DNA of 40,805 nt from Streptomyces sp. AC558_RSS880 (GCF_019049255.1 NZ_JAGMUJ010000037.1:1-40805); one strand, 5' to 3'; positions 24,666 through 33,593 are shown, counted from the stretch's first letter. Made by a program: numbers and translations. The notes: generated by a model not told the origin, from the letters alone.

Positions 24666-25622
24666 ATGACCGGCTTGGCCATCGCGGCGAACGGGCTGCG
24701 CAAGTCCTACGGAGACAAGGTCGTGCTCGACGGCGTCGACCTCACCGTCCCGGAAGGCACGATCTTCTCCCTGCTCGGCCCGAACGGCGCGGGCAAGACC
24801 ACCGCCGTCAAGATCCTCTCCACCCTCGTCACCGCGGACGCCGGCGACCTGCGGGTCGGCGGCCACGACCTCGCCACCGCCCCCCAGGCCGTGCGGGCGG
24901 CGATCGGTGTCACCGGTCAGTTCTCCGCCGTGGACGGGCTGATCACCGGCGAGGAGAACATGCTCCTGATGGCGGACCTGCACCACCTCTCCCGTGCCGA
25001 GGGGCGGCGGGTGGCCGCCGAGCTGCTGGAGCGGTTCGACCTCACCGAAGCGGCGCAGAAGCCCGCCTCCACCTACTCCGGCGGCATGAAGCGCCGCCTC
25101 GACATCGCCATGACCCTGGTCGGCTCCCCGCGGATCATCTTCCTCGACGAGCCGACCACCGGCCTCGACCCCCGCTCCCGCCACAACATGTGGGGCATCA
25201 TCCGCGAACTCGTCACCGGCGGGGTGACCGTCTTCCTCACCACCCAGTACCTGGAGGAGGCCGACGAACTCGCCGACCGCATCGCGGTCCTCAACGACGG
25301 GAAGATCGCCGCCGAGGGCACCGCCGAGGAACTCAAGCGCATCGTCCCCGGCGGACACGTACGGCTCCGCTTCACCGACCCGACCGCCTACCGGTCCGCC
25401 GCCACCGCACTGACCGAGGCCACCCGGGACGACGACGCCCTCGCCCTCCAGATCCCCAGCGACGGCACCCAGCGCGAACTGCGCGCGATCCTCGACCACC
25501 TGGACGCCGCCGGCATCGAAGCCGACGAACTCACCGTGCACACCCCCGACCTCGACGACGTGTTCTTCGCCCTGACCGGCCCCGCCGCCGTCCCCGCCCA
25601 GCCCAAGGAGAACGTCCGATGA
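24666..25622 (+). CDS. ABC transporter ATP-binding protein, DrrA type
   Basis: A 318-residue ATPase that powers a drug-type ABC exporter. Walker A GPNGAGKTT is near residue 39, the signature YSGGMKRRLDIA near 138, and Walker B IIFLDEPTTGLDP near 158. The extended C-terminal domain after residue 220 is the one found in DrrA/antibiotic-exporter ATPases. ATG 24666 is preceded by GAAGGAGAA. Its stop overlaps the permease start (ATGA at 25619-25622), so the two are coupled. Confidence 0.96.
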   Translation: MTGLAIAANGLRKSYGDKVVLDGVDLTVPEGTIFSLLGPNGAGKTTAVKILSTLVTADAGDLRVGGHDLATAPQAVRAAIGVTGQFSAVDGLITGEENMLLMADLHHLSRAEGRRVAAELLERFDLTEAAQKPASTYSGGMKRRLDIAMTLVGSPRIIFLDEPTTGLDPRSRHNMWGIIRELVTGGVTVFLTTQYLEEADELADRIAVLNDGKIAAEGTAEELKRIVPGGHVRLRFTDPTAYRSAATALTEATRDDDALALQIPSDGTQRELRAILDHLDAAGIEADELTVHTPDLDDVFFALTGPAAVPAQPKENVR

Positions 25623-26404
25623 GCACCCTCGCCCTCGCCGTGCGCGACTCGACCACCATGCTGCGCCGCAACCTCCTGCACGCCCGGCGCTACCCGTCCC
25701 TCACCCTGAACCTGCTGCTCACGCCGGTCATGCTGTTGCTGCTCTTCGTCTACATCTTCGGCGACGTGATGAGCGCGGGCATGGGCGGAGCCGACCGCTC
25801 CGCGTACATCGCCTACCTCGTGCCGGGTGTGCTGCTGATGACCATCGGCTCCACCACGATCGGCACCGCGGTGTCCGTCTCCATGGACATGAGCGAGGGC
25901 ATCATCGCCCGCTTCCGCACCATGGCCATCCACCGGGGCTCCGTGCTCATCGGGCACGTCATCGGCAGCGTGCTGCAGTCGGTCGCGAGCGTGGTCCTCG
26001 TCGGCGCCGTCGGCGTGGCCATCGGCTTCCGCTCCACGGACGCCACGGCCCTGGAGTGGCTGGCCGCGTTCGGGCTGCTGGTGCTGTTCGCCCTGGCGCT
26101 CACCTGGATCGCCGTCGGCATGGGCCTGATCAGCCCGAACGCCGAGGCCGCCAGCAACAACGCGCTGCCGCTGATCCTGCTGCCGCTGCTGTCCAGCGCC
26201 TTCGTCCCGGTCGACGGAATGCCGGGCTGGTTCCAGCCGATCGCCGAGTACCAGCCCTTCACCCCGGCCATCGAGACCCTGCGCGGCCTGCTGCTCGGCA
26301 CGGAGATCGGCCACAACGGATGGCTGGCCATGGCCTGGTGCCTGGGCCTGGCGGTGCTCGGCTACTTCTGGTCGGCCGCCAAGTTCAACCGCGACCCGAG
26401 GTAA
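25619..26404 (+). CDS. ABC transporter permease, DrrB/ABC-2 type
   Basis: A 261-residue integral membrane protein with six predicted transmembrane segments and the ABC-2 pattern. LVPGVLLMTIG is in the second to third segment, the conserved motif FVPVDGMPGWFQPIAEYQPFTP precedes the last segment, and the C-terminus is short and basic. It starts at ATG 25619, overlapping the ATPase stop. With the ATPase it should form an export pump. The substrate is not evident, and control is probably by the divergent GbsR/MarR-like regulator. Confidence 0.95.
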   Translation: MSTLALAVRDSTTMLRRNLLHARRYPSLTLNLLLTPVMLLLLFVYIFGDVMSAGMGGADRSAYIAYLVPGVLLMTIGSTTIGTAVSVSMDMSEGIIARFRTMAIHRGSVLIGHVIGSVLQSVASVVLVGAVGVAIGFRSTDATALEWLAAFGLLVLFALALTWIAVGMGLISPNAEAASNNALPLILLPLLSSAFVPVDGMPGWFQPIAEYQPFTPAIETLRGLLLGTEIGHNGWLAMAWCLGLAVLGYFWSAAKFNRDPR

Positions 26405-26530
26405 CCCTCATGACGGCCCGTCCCGCCCGAGGGCGGCGTACCCCGACACCACGTCGGCGCACGCCGCCCCACCGGCGTTCCCGGCAGTCCGTCCCGGTGC
26501 CGGCGTTCCGCCTGCCCGAGGGGCGACCGC

Positions 26531-28174
26531 TCAGTTCTCCGTCAGCAGCTCGTCCGCGTCCATGATCCGGTACGCGTACCCCTGCTCCGCCAGGAACCGC
26601 TGGCGGTGTGCCGCGAAGTCCTGGTCGATGGTGTCCCGGGCGACCACGGAGTAGAAGTGGGCCTGGTGCCCGTCCGCCTTGGGCCGCAGCACCCGGCCGA
26701 GCCGCTGCGCCTCCTCCTGCCGTGAGCCGAAGGTGCCCGACACCTGGATGGCGACCGTGGCCTCCGGCAGGTCGATCGAGAAGTTCGCGACCTTGGACAC
26801 CACCAGGACGCTGATCTCGCCCTCCCGGAACGCGTCGAACAGCTTCTCCCTCTGGGCGTTCGACGTCTCGCCCTTGATCACCGGCGCGTCCAGGTGCTCG
26901 CCCAGCTCGTCCAGCTGGTCGATGTACTGCCCGATGACGAGGATCTGCTGCCCCGCGAACCGCCGGACGATCGCCTCCGTCACCTTCTGCTTGGTCGCCG
27001 TCGTCGAGCAGAACCGGTACTTCTCCTCCTGCTCCGCCGTCGCGTACGCCAGCCGCTCGGAGTCGGTGAGGTTGACCCGGACCTCCACGCAGTCGGCCGG
27101 GGCGATGTAGCCCTGCGCCTCGATCTCCTTCCACGGCGCGTCGAACCGCTTCGGGCCGATCAGCGAGAACACGTCCGACTCGCGGCCGTCCTCGCGCACG
27201 AGGGTCGCCGTCAGACCGAGCCGCCGCCGGGCCTGGAGATCGGCCGTGAACTTGAAGACGGGCGCGGGCAGCAGGTGCACCTCGTCGTAGAGGATCAGGC
27301 CCCAGTCCCGGGAGTCGAACAGCTCCAGGTGGGGATAGATGCCCTTCCGCTTCGTCGTCAGCACCTGGTAGGTGGCGATGGTGACGGGACGGATCTCCTT
27401 CCTCGTCCCGCTGTACTCGCCGATCTCGTCCTCGGTCAGCGAGGTCCGCCGCACCAGCTCGTGCTTCCACTGGCGGGCCGAGACGGTGTTGGTGACCAGG
27501 ATCAGCGTGGTCGACTTCGCCTGCGCCATCGAACCCGCGCCGACCAGCGTCTTGCCCGCGCCGCAGGGGAGGACGACCACACCGGAGCCGCCGTGCCAGA
27601 AGTTCTCCACGGCCTGCTTCTGGTACGGGCGCAGCGCCCACCCGTCCTCGACCAGCTCGATGGGGTGCGCCTCGCCGTCCACGTACCCGGCGAGGTCCTC
27701 GGCGGGCCAGCCCAGCTTCAGCAGCGTCTGCTTGATCTGCCCGCGCTCGGAGGGGTGCACGACCACCGTGTCCGGGTCGATCCGGGCGCCGACGAGCGGG
27801 GCGATCCGCTTGGAGCGCAGCACCTCCTCCAGCACGGGCCGGTCGGTGCTGGTGAGGACCAGGCCGTGCGCCGGGTGCTTGACCAGGCTGAGCCGGCCGT
27901 AGCGGTCCATGGTGTCGGCGATGTCGACGAGCAGCGCGTGCGGCACCGGGTAGCGGCTGTACTGCACCAGCGCGTCCACGACCTGCTCGGCGTCGTGCCC
28001 GGCCGCCCGCGCGTTCCACAGGCCGAGCGGGGTCACCCGGTAGGTGTGGATGTGCTCGGGCGCCCGCTCCAGCTCGGCGAACGGCGCGATGACCCGACGG
28101 CAGTCGTCGGCCTGCTCGTGGTCGACCTCGAGGAGCAGGGTCTTGTCGGACTGGACGATGAGCGGACCATTCAC
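26531..28174 (-). CDS. xpb: DNA repair helicase XPB
   Basis: A 547-residue superfamily II DNA helicase of the bacterial XPB type. Residues 1 to about 180 form the damage-recognition-like N-terminal domain (PLGLWNARAAG; VGARIDPDTVVVHPSERGQIK). Helicase motifs follow: LPCGAGKT (I), LYDEVHLL (II), LTATLVRED (III region, RED motif) and the QRLGRVLRPK (VI). Start GTG 28172-28174 with GAAAGG upstream is preferred to longer frames that run into promoter DNA. It probably acts in DNA repair or transcription-linked unwinding. The helicase-associated WYL gene lies upstream on the same strand. Confidence 0.94.
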   Translation of the reverse strand: MNGPLIVQSDKTLLLEVDHEQADDCRRVIAPFAELERAPEHIHTYRVTPLGLWNARAAGHDAEQVVDALVQYSRYPVPHALLVDIADTMDRYGRLSLVKHPAHGLVLTSTDRPVLEEVLRSKRIAPLVGARIDPDTVVVHPSERGQIKQTLLKLGWPAEDLAGYVDGEAHPIELVEDGWALRPYQKQAVENFWHGGSGVVVLPCGAGKTLVGAGSMAQAKSTTLILVTNTVSARQWKHELVRRTSLTEDEIGEYSGTRKEIRPVTIATYQVLTTKRKGIYPHLELFDSRDWGLILYDEVHLLPAPVFKFTADLQARRRLGLTATLVREDGRESDVFSLIGPKRFDAPWKEIEAQGYIAPADCVEVRVNLTDSERLAYATAEQEEKYRFCSTTATKQKVTEAIVRRFAGQQILVIGQYIDQLDELGEHLDAPVIKGETSNAQREKLFDAFREGEISVLVVSKVANFSIDLPEATVAIQVSGTFGSRQEEAQRLGRVLRPKADGHQAHFYSVVARDTIDQDFAAHRQRFLAEQGYAYRIMDADELLTEN

Positions 28175-28272
28175 GCGCGGCTGCCTTTCTGCGACGGGCT
28201 CGGCACGGGCACTGCACGGCCAAACCTCCAGTCTGCCCGATCGCGCGCGCTGGGGGTCCTGAGTGGACCGGG

Positions 28273-28458
28273 CTACTTCAGCAGGGGCAGCGTGAGGTTG
28301 TTCACCAGTGGCCCCTCGACGGTCACCCCCTCGGTGACGAGCGGCTCCCCTCCGGCGGCCGGAATCGGCAACGGCAGCGCGGCGGCGGCCGGACCGAGCA
28401 CCGCGACGAGCGCGAGAGCGGAGAGACAGACGGCCACCGCACGGAACGTGGAAGGCAC
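28273..28458 (-). CDS. Small secreted protein A
   Basis: A 61-residue protein with a classic signal peptide: short positive start, hydrophobic core AVAVCLSALALVAVLG, then an AAAA cleavage region. The predicted mature part is about 34 residues (starting LPLPIPAAGG), mostly Pro, Gly, Leu and Val, with no cysteine. GTG 28456-28458 is chosen because AAAGGG is six bases upstream; ATG 28471-28473 adds five residues. I do not recognise the family. A second, even smaller secreted-peptide gene is 126 bp upstream. Confidence 0.65.
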   Translation of the reverse strand: MPSTFRAVAVCLSALALVAVLGPAAAALPLPIPAAGGEPLVTEGVTVEGPLVNNLTLPLLK

Positions 28459-28584
28459 GGGACACCCTTTCATCTTCGGTTCGTCTTCGGCCGACGGGAC
28501 GGGCCGGTCCCGGGGGACGAGGGGCCGGCCCGCCGTGCACGAGGAACGGATCAGAACGAGAGACGTGTCAGGACGCGGAACGTG

Positions 28585-28701
28585 TCAGAAGGTCACGCCC
28601 CCGCCGAGGTCGATCCCGACCGCGGCGGCCTCGGCCGCGAACGCTCCGAGCAACACGGCCGTGGAGGTCAGTACGGCGGCGACACGACGAACGGCACGCA
28701 T
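28585..28701 (-). CDS. Very small secreted peptide B (38 residues)
   Basis: A 38-codon gene with start ATG 28699-28701 and an excellent ribosome binding site, GAAAGGA, seven bases upstream. The peptide has a signal-like start (MRAVRRVAAVLTSTAVLLGAF) and a possible cleavage site after AEA or AAA. That leaves only about 11-13 residues, ending in IDLGGGVTF. Codon bias matches Streptomyces. It may be a processed peptide or a membrane-anchored micropeptide. No family is recognised. Confidence 0.55.
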   Translation of the reverse strand: MRAVRRVAAVLTSTAVLLGAFAAEAAAVGIDLGGGVTF

Positions 28702-28724
28702 GGGATTTCCTTTCTGTTGTGTGC

Positions 28725-28751
28725 GAACGGGCTGTGGTCTCCGGCCCGTTC
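28725..28751. terminator. Hairpin between the peptide gene and the WYL-domain gene
   Basis: An 8-bp perfect stem, 28725-28732 with 28744-28751, closes an 11-base loop. It lies between the end of the minus-strand WYL-domain gene and the start of peptide gene B and probably separates their transcripts. Confidence 0.55.
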
Positions 28752-28868
28752 AGGACACCCAGTGGCTGCCCACGGTCCGCCGCACGATGCGGAACGGCCC
28801 GCGAGCTCGCTCGTCGGAGCGACATCCCCGGCGTGGCGTGCATGAAGTCCGCCGTACACCCGAACGGG

Positions 28869-31496
28869 TCAGTCCTGGCCGTCCGCGAGCTCCGCGACCC
28901 CCGTGATCCTGTGCAGCGGATACGTACGCACCTCGTCCGCCGTGTGGTCGTACGCCGTGACGAAGCCGCCCTCGACCCGGACCGGGGCGATGACGCGCTG
29001 GCTGGCGCCGCCCTCGGCGTTGACGTAGCCGATCCACAGCGCCTCGCCGGTGAGGACGGCGGCCTGCACGGTGGCGAGGGTCTCGGCGGTGGTCGTGCGG
29101 GGCAGCTCCCCGCGGCCCGGGTCGCCCCCGGCGGCCGGTCTGCGCGGGGTGGTGGAGGCGAGGTCGCCGGCGCGGACGGCGCGGAGCGCCGCCGTGAGCA
29201 GGGTGTCGTCGGGGACCGGCGGCCCCTCCGGGACCGGCGCGGGAGGGGTGCGCGGCGGGGTGCGGTGGGCGTCGGCCCGGGCGATCACCACATCGCCCTC
29301 CGCCGACTCGGCGGCCGGGGCGAACCCCATCGCGCGCAGCCCCTCCAGCAGACCGGCCGGACCGGCCTGCGCGGCCAGCACGGTCGGGGCCAGTCGGCGC
29401 AGGCCCAGTCCCGCGGCCCGCCTGTCGGCGAGGATCTCGCTGAGCACGGCGTCGTCGTCACAGCGGACGTACGCCGAGGCGGCGCCCACCCGCAGGTGCC
29501 CGTGCCTGCGGGCGACGTCGTCGATGAGGTACGCCAGCGGCTGCGGCACCGGTGTGCGGGAGTGCGCGGCGAGGAAGGCGTGCAGGTCGGAGGCGGCCTG
29601 CCCGGCGTCGAGGGCGCGCCGCACCGAGCCGGGCGTGAACCGGTAGACGGTCGCGCCACCCTTCGACTCCACGTCCGCGAGGACCTCCAGCATGTCGGCG
29701 AGCGGCCGCTCCAGCGGGCCCGGCGCCACCGCCGTCAGGTCGGCCTGGAGGAGCACGTGGTCCAGCGGTTCGGGCAGCAGCGGTGCGAGCAGGCGGGCGG
29801 CGGCAGCGGTGGCCGTGGCCTGCTCGGCGGGGGAGAGCGGCGTCGGCACCGGGGCGGGCCGGTGCCGCACGGGCAGCTTGTCACCCGGCCCCTCGGGCTC
29901 CGCCTCCGGATGCCTGGCCGCGGGCGCGCCGATCAGCGCCCGCCCGTGCGCGGACAGGGCGCCGCGCCCGGTGATCCCGAGCATCTCCGCCTCGGAGAGC
30001 GTCCACCGCGCGATCCGCGCCCGCAGGTCCTCGCCCTCCGCCGGCCCGGACGAGCCACCCACCCCCGAGGAGCCCCTCGCCCCGGGTGCGCCCTCCGCCC
30101 CCGAAGGGGCCGGGCCGGCGAAACCCCGCCCGCCCCCGCGCGGCGGGCGCTCCCAGCGCAGCCGTGCCAGTACCGACTCGGGGGCCGGTGCGGCCCCCTC
30201 CGGGAGCCCGGCCAGCAGGGTCAGGACCCGGTGCCGTACCTCCGGGGCCGCCGAGCGGTCCAGGCCCGGGCCCAGGGCCGACAGTGTGCGGTCCTTCGCG
30301 TCCCGCCCGCCGACCAGCCCCGGCGTGCGCGTCGCCGCCAGCCACGCCGTGACCAGGTGCGCCCACCGCTCCGCGGCGGGCCGCTCGCGCCACTCGTCGT
30401 ACGCCGGGGTCGCCGCGTACCGCTCGTCGGCCTCACCGTCGGAGGCCAGCAGCCCGGCCGTGTAGGCGAGTTCCACCCAGAACGCGGCCACCGGCTCGGT
30501 CACGTCCAGGGCGGTGGCGGTCCGCTTCAGGTCCCGCACGCTCAGCCCGCCGGCCCGCAGCACCGCGGGACCCCCCTCGTGCCAGTCCTTCAGCAGCTCC
30601 TCGACGGTCGACAGCGCCGTGTACGCCTGCCCGGCCGCCGTCGCGTCCACCACCTGTGGACGGTGCGTGGCGGCGGCCTCGACGGGCGGCGGCACCGGCT
30701 CCGGCGTCCGGTGCGCCCGCCCGGCCCGCAGCCGCAGCGCCACCTCGCGCGGCAGCACGACCGTCCCGGGCGCCGTCGGCAGCAGCAGTCCCCGGTCCAG
30801 GAGCCAGCGCAGCCGGGGCGCGGGATCGGCGGTGACCTGCCCGTACGGCGGACCCCACACCAGCCGCTCCAGCACCTCCACCGACTCGGCCGGCGCCTCG
30901 TCGAGCAGCGCGGACATCCGCGCCGGGTCGTTGAACAGGGCGGTCAGGGAGGCCACGGCGGACACCGAGTCGTGCGTGGACGGCAGTCCCGCCGTCGCCA
31001 CGATCTCCTGGATCCGCCCCGGCGACATCCCGGCGGTGGCCTCCCGCACCGTCGGCCCCAGCCCGGTCGGCGACGGGTGCTGCGGCGACGGCGCCAGCAG
31101 CTCACGGGCGGTGCGCACCAGCCGCAGCCGGTCGTCACCGCCCCACACCAGCGCCTGCTCGCGCAAGCCGCCGAGCGCGTGCGGCAGCGCGGCACAGACC
31201 GCCGGGTCCCCGTCGTCGCCCGCCAGCAGCCCGAGCAGCTCCTCGTACGACGCCGGGTCCGCCGCCACGGCCAGCGCCTGCGCCGTCTGCAGCGCGAACC
31301 GGTCCAGCCGCTCCAGCGCCCGTACGACCGAGGCGCGGGTGCCGGCGCGGGTGGCGAGCTGGGTGAGGTCGGTGGGCACGGGCGTGATGAGGTCCGGCCG
31401 GCTGCGCAGCAGCGCGGCCAGGGAGACGTCGTCCCGCCCCCGAAGGGCCTCGGCGAGGGATCGGGGGGCCGCCGCGGGGTGCTCCTCGGTGCTCAT
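28869..31496 (-). CDS. Helicase-associated domain protein with C-terminal WYL-like domain
   Basis: An 875-residue protein related to the XPB/Ssl2 helicase C-terminal-associated family but without helicase motifs I-VI. The N-terminal half is helical and repeats the SLAALLRSRPDLI-type elements. A low-complexity Gly/Ala/Pro linker lies near residue 460-480. The region from about 550 holds the helicase-associated core (LLEGLRAMGFAP late in it). Residues about 800-875 resemble a WYL ligand-binding fold (WIGYVNAEGG; YPLHRITGVAEL). Start ATG 31494-31496 is taken. It is upstream of xpb in the same direction, suggesting a partner role; the activity is unknown. Confidence 0.83.
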   Translation of the reverse strand: MSTEEHPAAAPRSLAEALRGRDDVSLAALLRSRPDLITPVPTDLTQLATRAGTRASVVRALERLDRFALQTAQALAVAADPASYEELLGLLAGDDGDPAVCAALPHALGGLREQALVWGGDDRLRLVRTARELLAPSPQHPSPTGLGPTVREATAGMSPGRIQEIVATAGLPSTHDSVSAVASLTALFNDPARMSALLDEAPAESVEVLERLVWGPPYGQVTADPAPRLRWLLDRGLLLPTAPGTVVLPREVALRLRAGRAHRTPEPVPPPVEAAATHRPQVVDATAAGQAYTALSTVEELLKDWHEGGPAVLRAGGLSVRDLKRTATALDVTEPVAAFWVELAYTAGLLASDGEADERYAATPAYDEWRERPAAERWAHLVTAWLAATRTPGLVGGRDAKDRTLSALGPGLDRSAAPEVRHRVLTLLAGLPEGAAPAPESVLARLRWERPPRGGGRGFAGPAPSGAEGAPGARGSSGVGGSSGPAEGEDLRARIARWTLSEAEMLGITGRGALSAHGRALIGAPAARHPEAEPEGPGDKLPVRHRPAPVPTPLSPAEQATATAAAARLLAPLLPEPLDHVLLQADLTAVAPGPLERPLADMLEVLADVESKGGATVYRFTPGSVRRALDAGQAASDLHAFLAAHSRTPVPQPLAYLIDDVARRHGHLRVGAASAYVRCDDDAVLSEILADRRAAGLGLRRLAPTVLAAQAGPAGLLEGLRAMGFAPAAESAEGDVVIARADAHRTPPRTPPAPVPEGPPVPDDTLLTAALRAVRAGDLASTTPRRPAAGGDPGRGELPRTTTAETLATVQAAVLTGEALWIGYVNAEGGASQRVIAPVRVEGGFVTAYDHTADEVRTYPLHRITGVAELADGQD

Positions 31497-31613
31497 CCGT
31501 CTCACGTTAGCGGGTGGGTACGTCCCCGGAGTGCCGGGAGTTGGGCCGGCCGGCCCCGCTCGCGGTACCGTCGGGCGACGGTGTCCCGACGCATCCGTCC
31601 CGGAGGGGACTTC

Positions 31614-32621
31614 GTGGGTATCGAGAGCGACCAGGTCGTCTACGAGTTTCTGAGCCGCGTCGGCGACGTGGCGCAGCAGCGGCAGCTGCCGTCGGCGGCC
31701 CGCATGCGGCTGGTCGCCGAGCTGCGCGACGAGATCGACCGGCGCCGGTCGAAGGCCGTGGTCGACTCCCCCGCCGCGGTCCGCCGCATCATCTCCCGCC
31801 TCGGCACGCCGACCGCGGTCGTCACGGCGGCCGAGGAGGCCTCCCGCGCCGCCCCGGGCGCCGCTCCCGTGCCGCCCGCCGCCGTCCCGGTGCAGCGGGA
31901 GCCCGAGCCGCAGGGCGCCGAGGCCCGCGGCGGCCGCCCGAAGGGCGTGCTGCGCCGGGTCCTGCCCCGTCCCCGTCCGGCCGGGACACCGGACGGCAGC
32001 CCCGCCCCCGCCGACGTACCGTCCCCGCCGCACCGGGCCGGCACGGACGAACTCGGCGACAGCGCCACCCAGCCCGACTGGTGGCGGGTGGACGACAGCC
32101 CGTTCGGCGTCGGCGACGAGGTGCCGGGCTTCGTCGGCGGCGTCGAGATCCCCGAGCTCCTCAAGCCGCCCCCGGCGAAGGAGAAGGAGGGGACGCCGCC
32201 CGAGCCGGCCGCGGTCCCCGTCGCTCCCGAGGCGGAGCCCGCCGCTTCCCGCCGCCGCCGCTTCCTCCCGCGCCTCCCCTCCGGCCGCTGGAGCAACCCC
32301 CTGCTCCTGCTCGCCGCCGGTCTGCTGGTCGCGGGAACCGTGATCGGCGACTGGCGCGCCCTGATCCTCGGCTGGCTCATCGCCTACGCCTCCCGCCGGT
32401 TGACCCAGGCGGAGATCAAATGGGCGGTGGTCGTCCTCCCCGGCCTCGCGCTCGCGGGTGGGGTCGTCTGGCTGTGGGGCAGGACGGAGGGCCGTTGGGG
32501 CACGCCCGTCCCCGAGGGCCACATGAACGACGCGATCTCCGAGACGTGGCCGTGGGTCATTCGGGCCGCGGCCCTCACCACGGCCCTGTTCCTGGTCTGG
32601 CGCTCGCAACGCCAACGCTGA
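31614..32621 (+). CDS. Membrane protein with N-terminal helical domain
   Basis: A 335-residue protein. Residues 1-75 form a charged helical domain (VYEFLSRVGDVAQQ; MRLVAELRDEIDRRR; IISRLGTPTAV) resembling HAAS/DUF1700-type N-termini. A long Pro/Ala-rich low-complexity linker spans about 75-215. The C-terminal 110 residues carry four predicted transmembrane segments (NPLLLLAAGLLVAG; ILGWLIAYA; VVLPGLALAGGVVWL; AAALTTALFLVW). Start GTG 31614 has GGAGGGG upstream. It diverges from the WYL gene. The function is unknown. Confidence 0.8.
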   Translation: MGIESDQVVYEFLSRVGDVAQQRQLPSAARMRLVAELRDEIDRRRSKAVVDSPAAVRRIISRLGTPTAVVTAAEEASRAAPGAAPVPPAAVPVQREPEPQGAEARGGRPKGVLRRVLPRPRPAGTPDGSPAPADVPSPPHRAGTDELGDSATQPDWWRVDDSPFGVGDEVPGFVGGVEIPELLKPPPAKEKEGTPPEPAAVPVAPEAEPAASRRRRFLPRLPSGRWSNPLLLLAAGLLVAGTVIGDWRALILGWLIAYASRRLTQAEIKWAVVVLPGLALAGGVVWLWGRTEGRWGTPVPEGHMNDAISETWPWVIRAAALTTALFLVWRSQRQR

Positions 32622-32759
32622 CTCAGCCCCTCCGGGGCTCACCCCAGTCCCTCCGGGGCTCACCCCAGTCCTTCCGGGGCTCAACCCAGCGCCTCCGGGG
32701 CTCACCCCAGCCCTTCCGGGGCTCACTCCAGCGCCTCCGGCTCAATCCAGCCCCTCCGG
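32622..32759. repeat. Seven-unit 21-bp tandem repeat array
   Basis: Seven units of the form ctca-ccccag-y-cc-tccgggg follow the stop codon directly: 32622-32637 (short), 32638-32658, 32659-32679, 32680-32700, 32701-32721 (each 21 bp), 32722-32740 and 32741-32759 (19 bp, lacking the last two g). Within units the cctccgggg core can form small hairpins. The array flows into a gcttgaggagcggggg motif. Confidence 0.95.
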
Positions 32760-32954
32760 CGCTTGAGGAGCGGGGGTCCGGGGGCAGCGCCCCCGGGGAC
32801 GGGACGGGAAGGGGCGGCGGAGGCGATCCAACCCGGGCGTCCGGTTGCGCTCACGGCGCTTGCCAGGTGCCGCTGCGCCCACCCGTGCCGCCCCAGCGGC
32901 ACGACTGCCCGCAGCTACGGGCGGCACGACTGCCCGCCGCAGGCGCTGGGCACA
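32760..32954. repeat. Intergenic repeat sequences before the HAD gene
   Basis: Together with the tandem array this is a 333-bp stretch with no gene. It contains a hairpin, ccgggggc (32778-32785) with gcccccgg (32789-32796), of the GC-rich terminator type. It also has two copies of the 17-mer gcggcacgactgcccgc (32896-32912, 32921-32937) that also occurs at 18396-18412. No promoter was identified with confidence. Confidence 0.75.
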
Positions 32955-33593
32955 ATGGCCCATATGGCCATCACCACCCCGCTCCCGCCCACCGTCGGCT
33001 TCGACCTCGACATGACGCTCATCGACTCCCGGCCCGGCATCCGTGCCTGCTACCTGGCGCTGGCCGAGCGGACCGGGACGTACATCGACGCCGATCTCGC
33101 GGTCAGTCGGCTCGGGCCGCCGCTGGTGGACGAGCTGGCCAACTGGTTCCCGGCCGAGCGGGTCGAGGAGACGGCGGACCTGTACCGGGCGATGTACCCG
33201 ACGTACGCCATCACCGCCACGCCCGCCCTGCCCGGCGCCCGTGAGGCGATGGCGGCCGTACGGGAGGCGGGCGGGCGCGCGATCGTCGTCACCGCCAAGT
33301 ACGAGCCCAACGCCAAGCTGCACCTGGCCCACCTCGGGATCGAGCCGGACGCCGTGATCGGCGACCTGTGGGCCGAGCGGAAGGCGCTGGCGCTGCGCGA
33401 GCACGAGGCCACCGTCTACGTCGGCGACCACCTCGGCGACGTGCGCGGCGCACGCACCGCCGGTGCGCTGTCCGTCGCGGTCGCCACCGGCCCGTACGGT
33501 CCCGACGCGCTCCGCGAGGCCGGCGCGGACGTCGTCCTCACCGATCTGACGGAATTCCCCCGGTGGTTTTCGGACTACTGCTCGGACAACTGA
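32955..33593 (+). CDS. HAD-family hydrolase (phosphoglycolate phosphatase-like)
   Basis: A 212-residue haloacid dehalogenase-type phosphatase. Motif I is DLDMTLIDS, with nucleophile and acid aspartates and T in the next position. Motif II is the VVTAKYEP threonine region, with lysine after it, and motif III/IV is VYVGDHLGDVRGA. The cap lies between motif I and II (about residues 25-85). It starts at ATG 32955 or, nine bases later, ATG 32964; neither has a strong Shine-Dalgarno. Its end overlaps the converging small membrane protein by 19 bp. The substrate is unknown. Confidence 0.9.
   Translation: MAHMAITTPLPPTVGFDLDMTLIDSRPGIRACYLALAERTGTYIDADLAVSRLGPPLVDELANWFPAERVEETADLYRAMYPTYAITATPALPGAREAMAAVREAGGRAIVVTAKYEPNAKLHLAHLGIEPDAVIGDLWAERKALALREHEATVYVGDHLGDVRGARTAGALSVAVATGPYGPDALREAGADVVLTDLTEFPRWFSDYCSDN

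Noticed and set aside
28719..31613. Plus-strand open frame antisense to the WYL-domain gene and joined to the membrane protein frame
   Set aside because: Only the part after GTG 31614, which has GGAGGGG before it, looks like protein. The upstream part mirrors the real minus-strand gene.
32622..32759. Tandem repeats as a CRISPR array
   Set aside because: Units are contiguous with no unique spacers, 21 bp long, and no cas gene is near.
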